Shown: positions 8,775 to 16,428 of the stretch, one piece after another
How the letters are laid out: every line of letters begins with the position of its first letter
Position numbering within the stretch: position 1 is the first letter of the stretch
Assembly: GCA_023386345.1 (NCBI GenBank)
Contig: JAEWJT010000004.1
Span: 558,001-622,000, forward strand
Length of the DNA stretch: 64,000 bases
Source: Bacillota bacterium
GTDB lineage: Bacteria > Bacillota > Clostridia > Tissierellales > Sedimentibacteraceae
Direction of reading: 5' to 3'
Translations under genes and position numbers: made by a program
Notes under the pieces: generated by a model
Told to the model about the DNA's origin: nothing
Databases searched by the model: none
Seen by the model: only the letters and a program-made list of their open reading frames with translations

Positions 8775-8947
8775 CAAAAAAATAGTAATTTTTAAATATA
8801 ATTTATATTAAGTTTAAAAATTAACAAAAACAAAAAAAGAGTTAGTAAAAATCAATTAATTTTAACCAACCCTTTCCAATCTTAATAATTATTCTTGTTA
8901 TTATAAATAAGATATACTAAACATTATTATTTTTTAGATGATTATAA

Positions 8948-9181
8948 TATTTTATTTCAGATATATTAAAAAAAGCCAAACTGTCTACCGAAAAGTCCAC
9001 TGCTTGGCTAGCCCAAACTATAAGAGTTGAATTATTATTTCAAGATGAAAATAAAATTGTTGATATGGCTCGTTTAGTTGGATACCATGAAGATGGACAC
9101 TTCCAAAAGGCATTTAGATACATCTATGGAACAACACCAAGCAGCTTTAGAAAAGAAATGCAAAATAATAAAATTAGCTAA
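8948..9181 (+). pseudogene. AraC-family regulator remnant (C-terminal HTH fragment)
   Basis: An open frame of 77 codons without a plausible start reads as the C-terminal end of an AraC DNA-binding domain. WLAQTIRVELLF corresponds to the helix joining the two HTH motifs. IVDMARLVGYHEDGHFQKAF, then GTTPSSFRKE, is the second HTH with the usual ending. The first HTH and any N-terminal domain are missing, and a stop stands at 8945-8947. It lies between the feo promoter and the ECF gene and looks like a decayed leftover. Sequence at 8775-8947 is AT-rich with nothing else recognisable. Confidence 0.7.
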
Positions 9182-9240
9182 AAATTTAATTTGTATAACA
9201 TATTTTTATGGACTAAAAATCTTGTATAAAAAATATTGAA

Positions 9241-9270
9241 TTGACTTAAATTGTAAGTTAATGGTATCCT
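9241..9270 (+). promoter_or_regulatory. Candidate promoter of the ECF/TudS-like operon
   Basis: TTGACT at 9241-9246 and TATCCT at 9265-9270 are separated by 18 bp. A short dyad, ACTTA-N5-TAAGT (9244-9258), lies between the two elements. A dyad in an overlong spacer recalls MerR-type promoters, but no MerR gene is near. Confidence 0.4.
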
Positions 9271-9303
9271 TGTCCATATTTTAATAAATAAAAAGGAGTA
9301 CAT

Positions 9304-9861
9304 ATGAACAGAAATAATTCTAATTTTAAACTTATTTTCTCAGCTTTAGCAATTGCACTTAATATTGTTTTAGGTACGGTGGTTGGATTGCTGAATATAC
9401 CTCTTCTATTTTTAGATACAGTAGGTACAATTTTTTCCGCTGCTTTATTCGGTCCGTGGTACGGAGCAGCTGTAGGTGGTCTTACAAATGTAATTCAAGG
9501 AGTGATTACAAATCCGAAAAGTATACCATTTGCGCTTGTTAATATAGCAGTAGGTCTTATTGTAGGTCTTATAGCAAGAAAATGGAAATTCAACATCGTA
9601 ACATCAATAATAACTGGCTTGATATTAGCAGTAGTTGCACCTCTTATAGGAACTCCGATAGCAACATATGTCTATGGAGGAATAACCGGAGATTTTAACG
9701 ATGTTTTTTTTACATGGCTGACTAAGTCCGGACAGTCTATCTTTACTGCTGCATTTCTTCCAAGAATAGCAAGCAACATTATTGATAAAATAGCGAGCTG
9801 TGCTATAGTATCATTGATAATAAGCAAAATGCCTTCAAAATACACTCAAGGAAATAACTAG
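9304..9861 (+). CDS. ECF transporter S component (CD3073-like)
   Basis: A 185-residue membrane protein with about six hydrophobic helices, the size and look of a substrate-binding S component of an energy-coupling-factor importer. Conserved-looking features are the FLDTVGT segment near residue 38 and the FGPWYGAAVGGLTN loop. I recognise the pair with the next gene as like Clostridioides difficile CD3073/CD3072. No EcfA or EcfT gene is nearby, so it would use a shared ECF module elsewhere. The ligand is unknown; the partner suggests a thio-containing molecule. A good AAGGAG stands before ATG 9304. Confidence 0.82.
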   Translation: MNRNNSNFKLIFSALAIALNIVLGTVVGLLNIPLLFLDTVGTIFSAALFGPWYGAAVGGLTNVIQGVITNPKSIPFALVNIAVGLIVGLIARKWKFNIVTSIITGLILAVVAPLIGTPIATYVYGGITGDFNDVFFTWLTKSGQSIFTAAFLPRIASNIIDKIASCAIVSLIISKMPSKYTQGNN

Positions 9862-9862
9862 A

Positions 9863-10348
9863 ATGGAAAGAAGTAATAAAATTGTTTTAGTTTCTCACTG
9901 TATACTAAACCAAAATACGGTTGTAAATCCTTTAGCAAGAGCCAAGGGAGCGTATGTGGATATTGTGACAGAAATTATGAAAAAAGGCATAGGTATACAT
10001 CAGCTTCCTTGTCCGGAATACCGATACTTAGGTCTTAAACGAGATTCTATGACAAAGGAGCAATATGAAACAGAAGCTTTTCGTAGCTTGAATAAAAATA
10101 TTTCCAAGGATGCTGTAAATATTGTAAAGGAATATATCAATAATGGATATGAAATTATTGGAATTGTAGGAATAAACGAAAGTCCGACATGCAGTATCAA
10201 TGGTGAAAAAGGTATATTTATGGAAGAGCTACTCCAAGCGTTAGAAAAGGAAGATATAAAGCTTAAATTAATTGATGTACCTACAGACTATTACGATGGT
10301 GTACAAGGTGAAAGCTTTATAAGAATATTTAGTGACTTTATTGAATAA
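9863..10348 (+). CDS. TudS-related putative desulfidase (CD3072-like, DUF523-related)
   Basis: 161 residues, starting one base after the stop of the ECF S component, so the two are translated together. Three conserved-context cysteines stand in SHCILNQN (C13), LPCPEYRYLG (C50) and ESPTCS (C110). This three-Cys layout is what the thiouracil desulfidase TudS uses to hold a [4Fe-4S] cluster that removes sulfur from thiolated nucleobases. That role is known for the family, but the substrate here is inferred only. A working hypothesis is import of a thio-compound by the S component followed by desulfidation. Confidence 0.8.
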   Translation: MERSNKIVLVSHCILNQNTVVNPLARAKGAYVDIVTEIMKKGIGIHQLPCPEYRYLGLKRDSMTKEQYETEAFRSLNKNISKDAVNIVKEYINNGYEIIGIVGINESPTCSINGEKGIFMEELLQALEKEDIKLKLIDVPTDYYDGVQGESFIRIFSDFIE

Positions 10349-10371
10349 AATTTTTATTTTTAACTAAAAGC

Positions 10372-10415
10372 AAGCACGATAAAGGGTTTATTAATTTTTA
10401 CCCTTAATCGTGCTT
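10372..10415. terminator. Bidirectional terminator
   Basis: A 16-bp stem with one mismatch (10372-10387 with 10400-10415) and a T-rich loop lies between the convergent TudS-like gene and the thioredoxin-reductase-like gene, with A/T-rich flanks on both sides. Confidence 0.8.
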
Positions 10416-10468
10416 TAAAAAACTTTAAAAACATCTGTGTTATACAAGAAACCTGTACTTTTGCACTT

Positions 10469-11689
10469 TTATTTGCAAATACCATTTATACGTTCTGCGT
10501 TTATTTCTCCGCTAAACTCTTCTACAATCTTACAATCCTTTATCCACACTACACATGGTGAAGATTCAATATTTAACCTCTTTGCTATACCGTCTGATTT
10601 GTAAGTATCTATACAGGATACTCTGATTTCAGGATTTTTTTGCTCAAATTCCTTAAAAATTGGAAGCAATTCTCTTGAATGTGCATCAATTGCGTTATAT
10701 ATGTAAACTAAGGATGGTTTACCCTCATTCATTATTTGCTGTTCAAATGTTTCACTTTCAGCGATATATTTTTCTGCGCCATATCCTGCGATAGCACCGT
10801 CACCAACTGCTGTTGCTACCTGCTTTAAGTATTTATCACGAACATCCCCTGCTGCAAATACTCCGGGTACGTTTGTTTCCATGCGTTCGTTTGTTATTAA
10901 ATATTTCCCTCTATTCATGTCCAATACATCTTGGAACAATTCTGTATTTGGTAAGTAACCTATAAATAAGAAACAACTATCTACTTCAACAGGTATTTTT
11001 TCCTCTGTCTTTATATTTTTTAGCACAACTTTATTTAGTCTTTCGTTTCCTTCAAAACTGTCTACAACTGTATTCCAAACAAATTCCATTTTAGGATTTG
11101 CAAGAGCTTGTGCCTTTGCTATTTCGTTACAATCCATTTTTCCAGTATCGTGCATTACAGACACAATTACCTTACTTGCAAATTTTGTCAAAAACATTCC
11201 TTCTTCAATTGCAGCGTCCCCGCTTCCGATTACCATAACAGTTTTTCCAGTATTTGAAGCTGCATCGCAAGTTGCACAGAATGAAATTCCTTTATCATAA
11301 AGATATAAATCTTCATTTTTAGCACCGGTTAAACGAGGCTTTCCTCCACTTGCAACAATTACAACTTTAGCGTTATAAATATTTCTAAATGTTTCTACTT
11401 GTTTAATATCTCCAACTAAAGATACAGATTTTACATCTGTTAATTTAAAGTCAACTCCAAATTTCTTTGCCTGTTTGTGAAATAAATCCATCAATCCAAG
11501 TCCTGTCGCACCATCTGGAAATCCCGGATAATTTTCTATTTCATTAGTATACGTTGCAAGCCCTCCTACTAATGTTTTTTCTATGATTAATGTTTTAAGT
11601 CTTGCTCTGCCACAATATATACCGGCTGTTAAACCTGCTGAACCACCACCAATGATTACAACATCATATGATTCTGTTTTTTTAACCAT
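10469..11689 (-). CDS. Thioredoxin-reductase-like flavoprotein with C-terminal thioredoxin-like domain
   Basis: Residues 1-315 are a TrxR-type flavoprotein. The FAD Rossmann motif GGGSAGL is at 14-20, the redox pair C138-A-T-C141 is present, the NADPH motif GSGDAAIEEG is at 155-164, and the second FAD motif AAGDVRD is near 279-285. Residues 325-406 look like a thioredoxin fold: a YIYNAIDAHSREL strand-helix, and SSP with a cis-Pro-like P378. No CxxC occurs where WCGPC should be. Ordinary TrxB is about 310 residues, so this is a fusion. It is last in the yedE-tusA-yeeE run (65 bp gap), which points to a role in handling imported sulfur, perhaps reducing persulfide or thiosulfate sulfur. Confidence 0.85.
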   Translation of the reverse strand: MVKKTESYDVVIIGGGSAGLTAGIYCGRARLKTLIIEKTLVGGLATYTNEIENYPGFPDGATGLGLMDLFHKQAKKFGVDFKLTDVKSVSLVGDIKQVETFRNIYNAKVVIVASGGKPRLTGAKNEDLYLYDKGISFCATCDAASNTGKTVMVIGSGDAAIEEGMFLTKFASKVIVSVMHDTGKMDCNEIAKAQALANPKMEFVWNTVVDSFEGNERLNKVVLKNIKTEEKIPVEVDSCFLFIGYLPNTELFQDVLDMNRGKYLITNERMETNVPGVFAAGDVRDKYLKQVATAVGDGAIAGYGAEKYIAESETFEQQIMNEGKPSLVYIYNAIDAHSRELLPIFKEFEQKNPEIRVSCIDTYKSDGIAKRLNIESSPCVVWIKDCKIVEEFSGEINAERINGICK

Positions 11690-11754
11690 TATACTATGTC
11701 CTTTCTAAATTTATATTTAATAGGGGCAACCATGCCTGATTACCCCAAACTATA

Positions 11755-12303
11755 TTACATAAAATATTTTGCTAATAATTTACTTCCAAAGAAAGCTCCT
11801 ACGAGTAAGAAAGCCGCAAATACCCAGCCAGATAATGAAAAAGCTGAAATTCCTGTAAATAAAGCTCCTATATTACAGCCACCTGCCAGTCTTGCACCGT
11901 ATCCCATTAGTAATCCACCAAGAACTGCCGCTACTACTTGTTTAAAAGATTTAATCTTTTTGAATTTAAACTGTGATGCAAATAAAACCGCAAGCAACGC
12001 TCCAATTATGATACCAAGATTACGAATAGACCCTCCATCTACTAGAAATCCTCCATTGAGAGTTTTTTGTGAAGCTTCTGATGCAAAATAACTCCATCCT
12101 TCAAAATTAGCTCCAAAAGCTTTCATTACCCAAGCTCCCCAGTTAACGAAAGTTCCAGTTACTCCCCATCCGCCACCGAGCAATATTATATGAGCAATTT
12201 GAAAAACTGCTAGTAGTACAGCTCCAGCTACATATGTTAGAGGTTCCTTTAATAATTTCTTATAAATTGGGTTCTCCCCCAGCTTAATGAAAAATTGTTT
12301 CAA
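11755..12303 (-). CDS. YeeE/YedE family sulfur transporter, C-terminal-half subunit
   Basis: A 182-residue membrane protein whose motif LLMGYGARLAGGCNIGALFTGI is that of the C-terminal half of YedE/YeeE proteins, with the GGC cysteine thought to carry sulfur through the pore. The gene at 12574 encodes the other half, so a normally 350-400-residue transporter appears split in two. It starts with TTG at 12303 behind GGAGG; no ATG fits. tusA lies between the halves. Known relatives import thiosulfate (TsuA/YeeE) or are linked to selenium metabolism. Confidence 0.88.
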   Translation of the reverse strand: MKQFFIKLGENPIYKKLLKEPLTYVAGAVLLAVFQIAHIILLGGGWGVTGTFVNWGAWVMKAFGANFEGWSYFASEASQKTLNGGFLVDGGSIRNLGIIIGALLAVLFASQFKFKKIKSFKQVVAAVLGGLLMGYGARLAGGCNIGALFTGISAFSLSGWVFAAFLLVGAFFGSKLLAKYFM

Positions 12304-12327
12304 ATCAATTCACCCTCCTTTGAAGTG

Positions 12328-12555
12328 TTATTTTGTTTTTTCAACGATAATTTCCCATTCACCGTCATCTATCTCTTCTATTTCAACATTATGTCCCTGT
12401 GTTCTAGCCCACTCAGGTATGTTCTTCATAGCACAGCTATGATCAATTGATATAATCAATACATCTCCAACTGCCATTTGATTCATTTTTTTCTCTGTTT
12501 TCATTAATGGAATAGGACAAGCCTCTCCTAAACAATCTAATGTAAATTCTGCCAT
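12328..12555 (-). CDS. Sulfur carrier protein TusA family
   Basis: 75 residues with the hallmark DCLGEACPIPLMKTEKKM, whose C13 is the sulfur-carrying cysteine of the CPxP motif, plus the conserved HSCA and a C-terminal GEWEIIVEK strand. It is the small cytosolic persulfide carrier that accepts sulfur, here most likely from the YedE transporter encoded on either side (18 and 24 bp gaps). A second TusA is encoded at 14490. Confidence 0.95.
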   Translation of the reverse strand: MAEFTLDCLGEACPIPLMKTEKKMNQMAVGDVLIISIDHSCAMKNIPEWARTQGHNVEIEEIDDGEWEIIVEKTK

Positions 12556-12573
12556 TTTTTTAATCTCCTTATA

Positions 12574-13263
12574 TTATGAACTTAATTCTGATTTTCCCAT
12601 TTTCTTTTCTTGCCACTTAACAGCAGCTATGTACAATAATATGATGATTAGCGCTTGCACAACTATAGCACCGAACCAACCAAAAACATTAGGTAAAAAA
12701 ATCTTTGGAGCATTTGTATTTAATTTACCCCAGAAATTCATGTTGTGTGCACCCAAAACCGAACCTATTACAAAGAACACTAATGATAGCATTTGCATTG
12801 TAAACCCTTCACCAACACGCATTAGAGTTCCAGAAGCACAACCCCCCGCAATTACCATTCCTATACCAAACATTACAGCTCCAATAATCAATGGTATTCC
12901 TATTGGTGTTACACTGCTCATAGCCATATTTGACTCTGGATTTGCCATAACGCTTGAATACTTTATTGCCCAAAAGCCAACACTTGCAACAGCTATAGCT
13001 ACAAGCACCGCTCTTGTGATAGATGTGCTTCCTGTTATACATGGGTCTCTAAATGCTGCTGTAAAGCAAAAACGAGAACGCTGTAAAATGTAACCAAAAG
13101 CAATACCAAATCCCCAAAATATAGGCAATTTACTACCCTTTTGCGCTAAATAAAATCCAAAAGCAATAATCAGTACTGTAACTAAAATTGCATATGGAAT
13201 CTGACTTGTTTTGGATTTTTTTGATTTACGCACTCTTTCCGAACTTGTTTTAATTTCTGACAT
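12574..13263 (-). CDS. YeeE/YedE family sulfur transporter, N-terminal-half subunit
   Basis: A 229-residue membrane protein with a charged, Lys-rich N terminus (residues 1-20) and about six helices. It carries the N-half signatures FGYILQRSRFCFTAAFRDPC and IAGGCASGTLMRVGEG, including the GGC cysteine. With the 182-residue protein it would make a complete two-half YedE pore. It is the first gene of the run yedE-tusA-yeeE-TrxR-like, with AAAGGAGG before ATG 13263. Thiosulfate or another sulfur oxyanion is a plausible cargo; selenium cannot be excluded. Confidence 0.9.
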   Translation of the reverse strand: MSEIKTSSERVRKSKKSKTSQIPYAILVTVLIIAFGFYLAQKGSKLPIFWGFGIAFGYILQRSRFCFTAAFRDPCITGSTSITRAVLVAIAVASVGFWAIKYSSVMANPESNMAMSSVTPIGIPLIIGAVMFGIGMVIAGGCASGTLMRVGEGFTMQMLSLVFFVIGSVLGAHNMNFWGKLNTNAPKIFLPNVFGWFGAIVVQALIIILLYIAAVKWQEKKMGKSELSS

Positions 13264-13385
13264 GATAGTCCTCCTTTCAATTTTAGCCGGCTGTAAAAAG
13301 TTAAAAATTTATCATATTTATTTACGCCAAGCTATACCTCTTTCCTCAAAGCAATTGTTAAATATGTAACAAGCTTTATATTAAA

Positions 13386-13451
13386 ATTATATCATATAGA
13401 AAATTTTTTAGTTAATCAATATTTTTATATGGTATAAGAAAAACTTATACC
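13386..13451 (-). promoter_or_regulatory. Sulfur operon promoter with LysR-type operator
   Basis: An 8-bp dyad, GGTATAAG-N5-CTTATACC (13431-13451), contains the T-N11-A LysR box. On the minus strand TATAAT (13386-13391) has only a poor -35 (13409-13414). The dyad centre is about 62 bp upstream of the likely start, where LysR activators usually bind. A second dyad, TTGTTA-N6-TAACAA (13355-13372), lies just downstream of the -10. On the plus strand TATAAT at 13491-13496 may serve lysR. Together these account for the 343 bp divergent gap. Confidence 0.7.
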
Positions 13452-13606
13452 CTACTTAAAATTTATATAGCAAGATTTAAAATTATTTGTTATAATAATA
13501 GCAAGCTATTAAAACTACTTATGTTTTTAAATTTATAAATATAATGTAAACTTACTTTTATCATTTGTTTAAATTATCAATAATTATAAAGAAACAGGAG
13601 AGATAT

Positions 13607-14500
13607 ATGAATATTAATAATTTCAAAACGTTTATTAAAATAGTAGAAACTAGAAGTATATCAAAAGCTTCAGAACAGATGAATATAAGTCAATCAGCTT
13701 TGAGCCAGCAGCTGCGTGTAATGGAACAAGAATTTGGTGCAAATCTCCTTGAACGAAGCTATAACGGTGTTATACCAACTGACATTGGTATAATTCTTTA
13801 TAATTATGCTCTGGAAATATTATCATCTTTTGATAGGATGTCTAATGATATAGTCAATGCAAAAAACCAGCACAAGACTATAAAAATCCTAGCTTCTCCT
13901 TGCGCTTACTCATATGCTTTGCCCTGCACATTCTATCATCTTAAAAATAACTATCCCGAATATTCGCTTCAAGTAGAAGTTATGTCAAGCAATACAATTG
14001 ATGAAAAAATGTCAAAAGGACAAGCAGATATGGCTATTATCATAGGAAAACCTAGCAGTAAAAATTTATCTTCTAAAAAAGTAATATCTGATAGAGTTTT
14101 TTTGGTTGCTGGAGAAAAAATAAATGTCCCATCAAAATTAGAGTGTCAAGAGCTATATAACTATCCTCTTCTTATGCTCAATGAAGCCCATAAATCAAGG
14201 AAAATACTAGATAATATGCTAAAAAAAATTGGTATATCTATTAATAGATTATATATCCCTTATACCTTAGAATCGACTGAATCTATTAAATTATCAGTAA
14301 TTAATGGCTTTGGACTGGCATTTTTACCATATATGGCAATAAAAAAAGAAATTTATAATAAGCAAATACGCATCGTTGAATACCCATGTGCAGATTTCAT
14401 AAATGAATATTATTCTATAAAAAATAAAAATAGTGAAAATTGCAGCTTATCAAAGCTTATCAAATATATTGAAACGATATTAAAGGAAACTATTTGCTAG
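13607..14500 (+). CDS. LysR-family transcriptional regulator
   Basis: 297 residues from the ATG at 13607, which has CAGGAGAG upstream; an in-frame start 42 bp earlier has no such site. The N-terminal winged HTH reads NNFKTFIKIVETRSISKASE then SQSALSQQLRVME. The C-terminal periplasmic-binding-like effector domain follows from about residue 90. It is divergent from the yedE-tusA-yeeE-TrxR operon with a clear LysR-type dyad between them, so it most likely activates that operon in response to a sulfur metabolite, as CysB/CysL-type regulators do. Its 3' end overlaps the convergent tusA by 11 bp. Confidence 0.92.
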   Translation: MNINNFKTFIKIVETRSISKASEQMNISQSALSQQLRVMEQEFGANLLERSYNGVIPTDIGIILYNYALEILSSFDRMSNDIVNAKNQHKTIKILASPCAYSYALPCTFYHLKNNYPEYSLQVEVMSSNTIDEKMSKGQADMAIIIGKPSSKNLSSKKVISDRVFLVAGEKINVPSKLECQELYNYPLLMLNEAHKSRKILDNMLKKIGISINRLYIPYTLESTESIKLSVINGFGLAFLPYMAIKKEIYNKQIRIVEYPCADFINEYYSIKNKNSENCSLSKLIKYIETILKETIC

Positions 14501-14711
14501 AGCTAATCACAATTTCCCAAACTCCATTTATAACTTCTTCTACTTTATACTTCAAATTATGTGCATTGCAAAAATCTTTGATATTTGGTACAGTACAGCT
14601 ATGGTCTGTAACAATCATATATTCTTCTCCGTTTTTTATGGAATCAATAACTTCCTTTAATTTTATTACGGGTACCGGACATATTTCACCTAAACAATCT
14701 ATTTTTATCAT
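14490..14711 (-). CDS. Sulfur carrier protein TusA family (second copy)
   Basis: 73 residues, MIKIDCLGEICPVPVIKLKE, with the CPxP active cysteine C11 and the conserved HSCT. Close in plan to the TusA at 12328 (same WEIV ending) but clearly divergent. The ATG at 14711 has a GAGGG site; in-frame codons upstream lack one. It stands alone, converging on and overlapping lysR by 11 bp, so antisense interplay of the two transcripts is possible. Confidence 0.92.
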   Translation of the reverse strand: MIKIDCLGEICPVPVIKLKEVIDSIKNGEEYMIVTDHSCTVPNIKDFCNAHNLKYKVEEVINGVWEIVISSSK

Positions 14712-14761
14712 ATAATTAACACCCTCTCTACTAGCATTTGCAAGAAAATAATAGCATATGT

Positions 14762-14825
14762 AAATGAAAATTTCAAACAGTATTTTTACTTTGAGAAATT
14801 TCATTTATTTTTTTATTAAAATACT
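14762..14825. repeat. Two interleaved inverted repeats between tusA and the zinc operon
   Basis: An imperfect 16/17-bp pair (14762-14777 with 14790-14806) and an 8-bp pair AGTATTTT/AAAATACT (14779-14786 with 14818-14825) interleave, so they cannot both form. On the minus strand this would be the tusA leader or promoter region. Function unknown. Confidence 0.45.
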
Positions 14826-14869
14826 GCTAAAAATCAATGAGAATTAATATTATTTGAGAATATAAACAC

Positions 14870-14898
14870 TTGACAAAAGAGCTATATCGCTATATAAT
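14870..14898 (+). promoter_or_regulatory. Zinc operon promoter
   Basis: A perfect TTGACA (14870-14875) and a perfect TATAAT (14893-14898) with 17-bp spacing. The spacer and -10 contain a repeated GCTATAT unit (14881-14895 region) that could be a repressor site; I do not recognise a Zur box. Confidence 0.85.
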
Positions 14899-14933
14899 CA
14901 AACAAAGTTTTGTAAAGAAATTAGGTGTGTATA

Positions 14934-15233
14934 ATGTCAAGAAATAATAGAATATTAGCGATAATAGTTTTAATTATTTTATTAGCTGTTTCATTACTTT
15001 CTTATAATTTTATCATAGATAACATTAATCACGCATGCACAGGAGAAGAATGCTCTATATGCTTGCAAATAGAAGTTATTATAAAATATTTCATAAACTT
15101 TAAACTATTCATTTTTGTGCCATTTTCAGTGGTTATTCTTTGTGTACTCTCACAGCTTTTCTATATAATAGTAGAAACATCTTTTGCTATCAAAAAAACT
15201 CTTATTTCATTGAAAGTAGAACTACTAAATTAA
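14934..15233 (+). CDS. Small Cys-rich membrane protein of the zinc operon
   Basis: 99 residues from ATG 14934 behind AGGTG (a GTG at 14925 is a poorer start). Two hydrophobic helices, residues 7-28 and about 55-80, flank an extracytoplasmic-looking loop with H33-A-C35, then C40 and C43 (HxC-x4-CxxC), which looks like a metal or redox site. It is the first gene after the consensus promoter and precedes the zinc-binding lipoprotein by 84 bp. I do not know a named family. Position suggests help in zinc capture or regulation at the membrane. Confidence 0.75.
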   Translation: MSRNNRILAIIVLIILLAVSLLSYNFIIDNINHACTGEECSICLQIEVIIKYFINFKLFIFVPFSVVILCVLSQLFYIIVETSFAIKKTLISLKVELLN

Positions 15234-15317
15234 CTGAATAATGTTTTTATCAAACACTGACAATGCTTATGTTAGTGTTATTTGTATATATATTTTAAAA
15301 TTTTGGAGGACATTTTA

Positions 15318-16331
15318 ATGAAAAAAAATAGATTATTTTATATTTTTACAGTTTTATTAATAACTGTGTTACTTTTCTCTGCTTGCAGTAATAACAATGA
15401 CCTATCAGGAAAAAATAAAAAAATAAATATAGTTTGTACAACATTTCCACAATATGATTGGGTTAGAGAAATTGTTGGTGAAAAGATAAATGATTATCAG
15501 ATTACACTCTTAACAAGCAAGGGTACAGATTTACATAGCTATCAGCCAAGTGCCGAAGATATAGCCAAAATTTCTAATTGTGATTTATTTATTTATGTTG
15601 GTGGTGAATCTGATGAGTGGGTTGATTCAGCTATAAAAGAAGCAATAAATAAAGAAATAAAAGCGATAAATCTTCTTGAAGTTTTAGGCGATTCTGTGAA
15701 AAAAGAAGAAATTATTGAAGGTATGGAAAGTGACGAACACGAGCATGATGAAGATGAAGGCGATGAACATGGTGAAAATGAGCATCATTTTGATGGATAT
15801 GACGAGCATGTATGGTTATCTCTTAAAAACGCACAAGTGATTGTTAAGGAAATTAAAAATACGATTGAAGAAATAGACAGTAAAAATTCAGAAGTTTATA
15901 CAAAAAATTATAATGAATACACAAAAAAACTATCTGAATTAGATAAGGAATATCAAAAAGTTGTAGATTCAGCGAAAATAAAAACAGTTTTATTTGCTGA
16001 CAGATTTCCTTTCAGATATATGGTAGATGATTATGGATTAAGCTATCACGCTGCATTTGTAGGATGCAGTGCTGAAACAGAGGCAAGCTTTGAAACAATA
16101 GCTTTCCTTTCAAAGAAAGCTGAAGAATTAAAGCTTTTATCAGTATTAATTATTGAAAATTCTAATAACAAGCTTGCTGATACTATAATCAGTAATACTT
16201 CTGCTAAAAATCAAAAAATCTTAGTTATGGACTCCTTACAGTCTGTTACTGAAAAGAAAATACAAGATGGCTACACCTATCTTTCTGCTATGAAAAATAA
16301 TCTTGAAGTGCTAAAAGAAGCACTAAATTAA
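15318..16331 (+). CDS. znuA: Zinc ABC transporter substrate-binding lipoprotein
   Basis: 337 residues from ATG 15318 behind GGAGGA. A lipoprotein signal ends in LLFSAC (lipobox Cys near residue 20). The mature protein is a cluster A-I metal-binding protein: TTFPQYDWVREI start, DLHSYQPSAEDI with a ligand His, and a His/Asp/Glu-rich loop (about residues 134-162) of the kind found in zinc rather than manganese binders. DEHVWLS follows with another ligand His. It delivers the metal to the permease at 17150. The ATPase and permease genes follow after a hairpin. Confidence 0.93.
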   Translation: MKKNRLFYIFTVLLITVLLFSACSNNNDLSGKNKKINIVCTTFPQYDWVREIVGEKINDYQITLLTSKGTDLHSYQPSAEDIAKISNCDLFIYVGGESDEWVDSAIKEAINKEIKAINLLEVLGDSVKKEEIIEGMESDEHEHDEDEGDEHGENEHHFDGYDEHVWLSLKNAQVIVKEIKNTIEEIDSKNSEVYTKNYNEYTKKLSELDKEYQKVVDSAKIKTVLFADRFPFRYMVDDYGLSYHAAFVGCSAETEASFETIAFLSKKAEELKLLSVLIIENSNNKLADTIISNTSAKNQKILVMDSLQSVTEKKIQDGYTYLSAMKNNLEVLKEALN

Positions 16332-16353
16332 AAATTAAGTAAAAACTATTGTT

Positions 16354-16408
16354 TGACAATTATATGATTGTAGCTATAAAACTTTAGATTTGCAATCATA
16401 TATTGTCA
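16354..16408 (+). repeat. Intra-operon stem-loop between znuA and znuC
   Basis: Arms 16354-16370 and 16393-16408 pair over 16 bp with a single bulged base and a 22-nt loop. No T-run follows. In ABC operons such structures often protect the upstream message so that the binding protein is made in excess; that function is inferred. Confidence 0.6.
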
Positions 16409-16428
16409 TCAATAACATGGAGGTCAGT

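Noticed and set aside
12629..13093. 154-codon plus-strand frame opposite yedE
   Set aside because: Composition mirrors the membrane protein on the other strand, and no start signal is seen.
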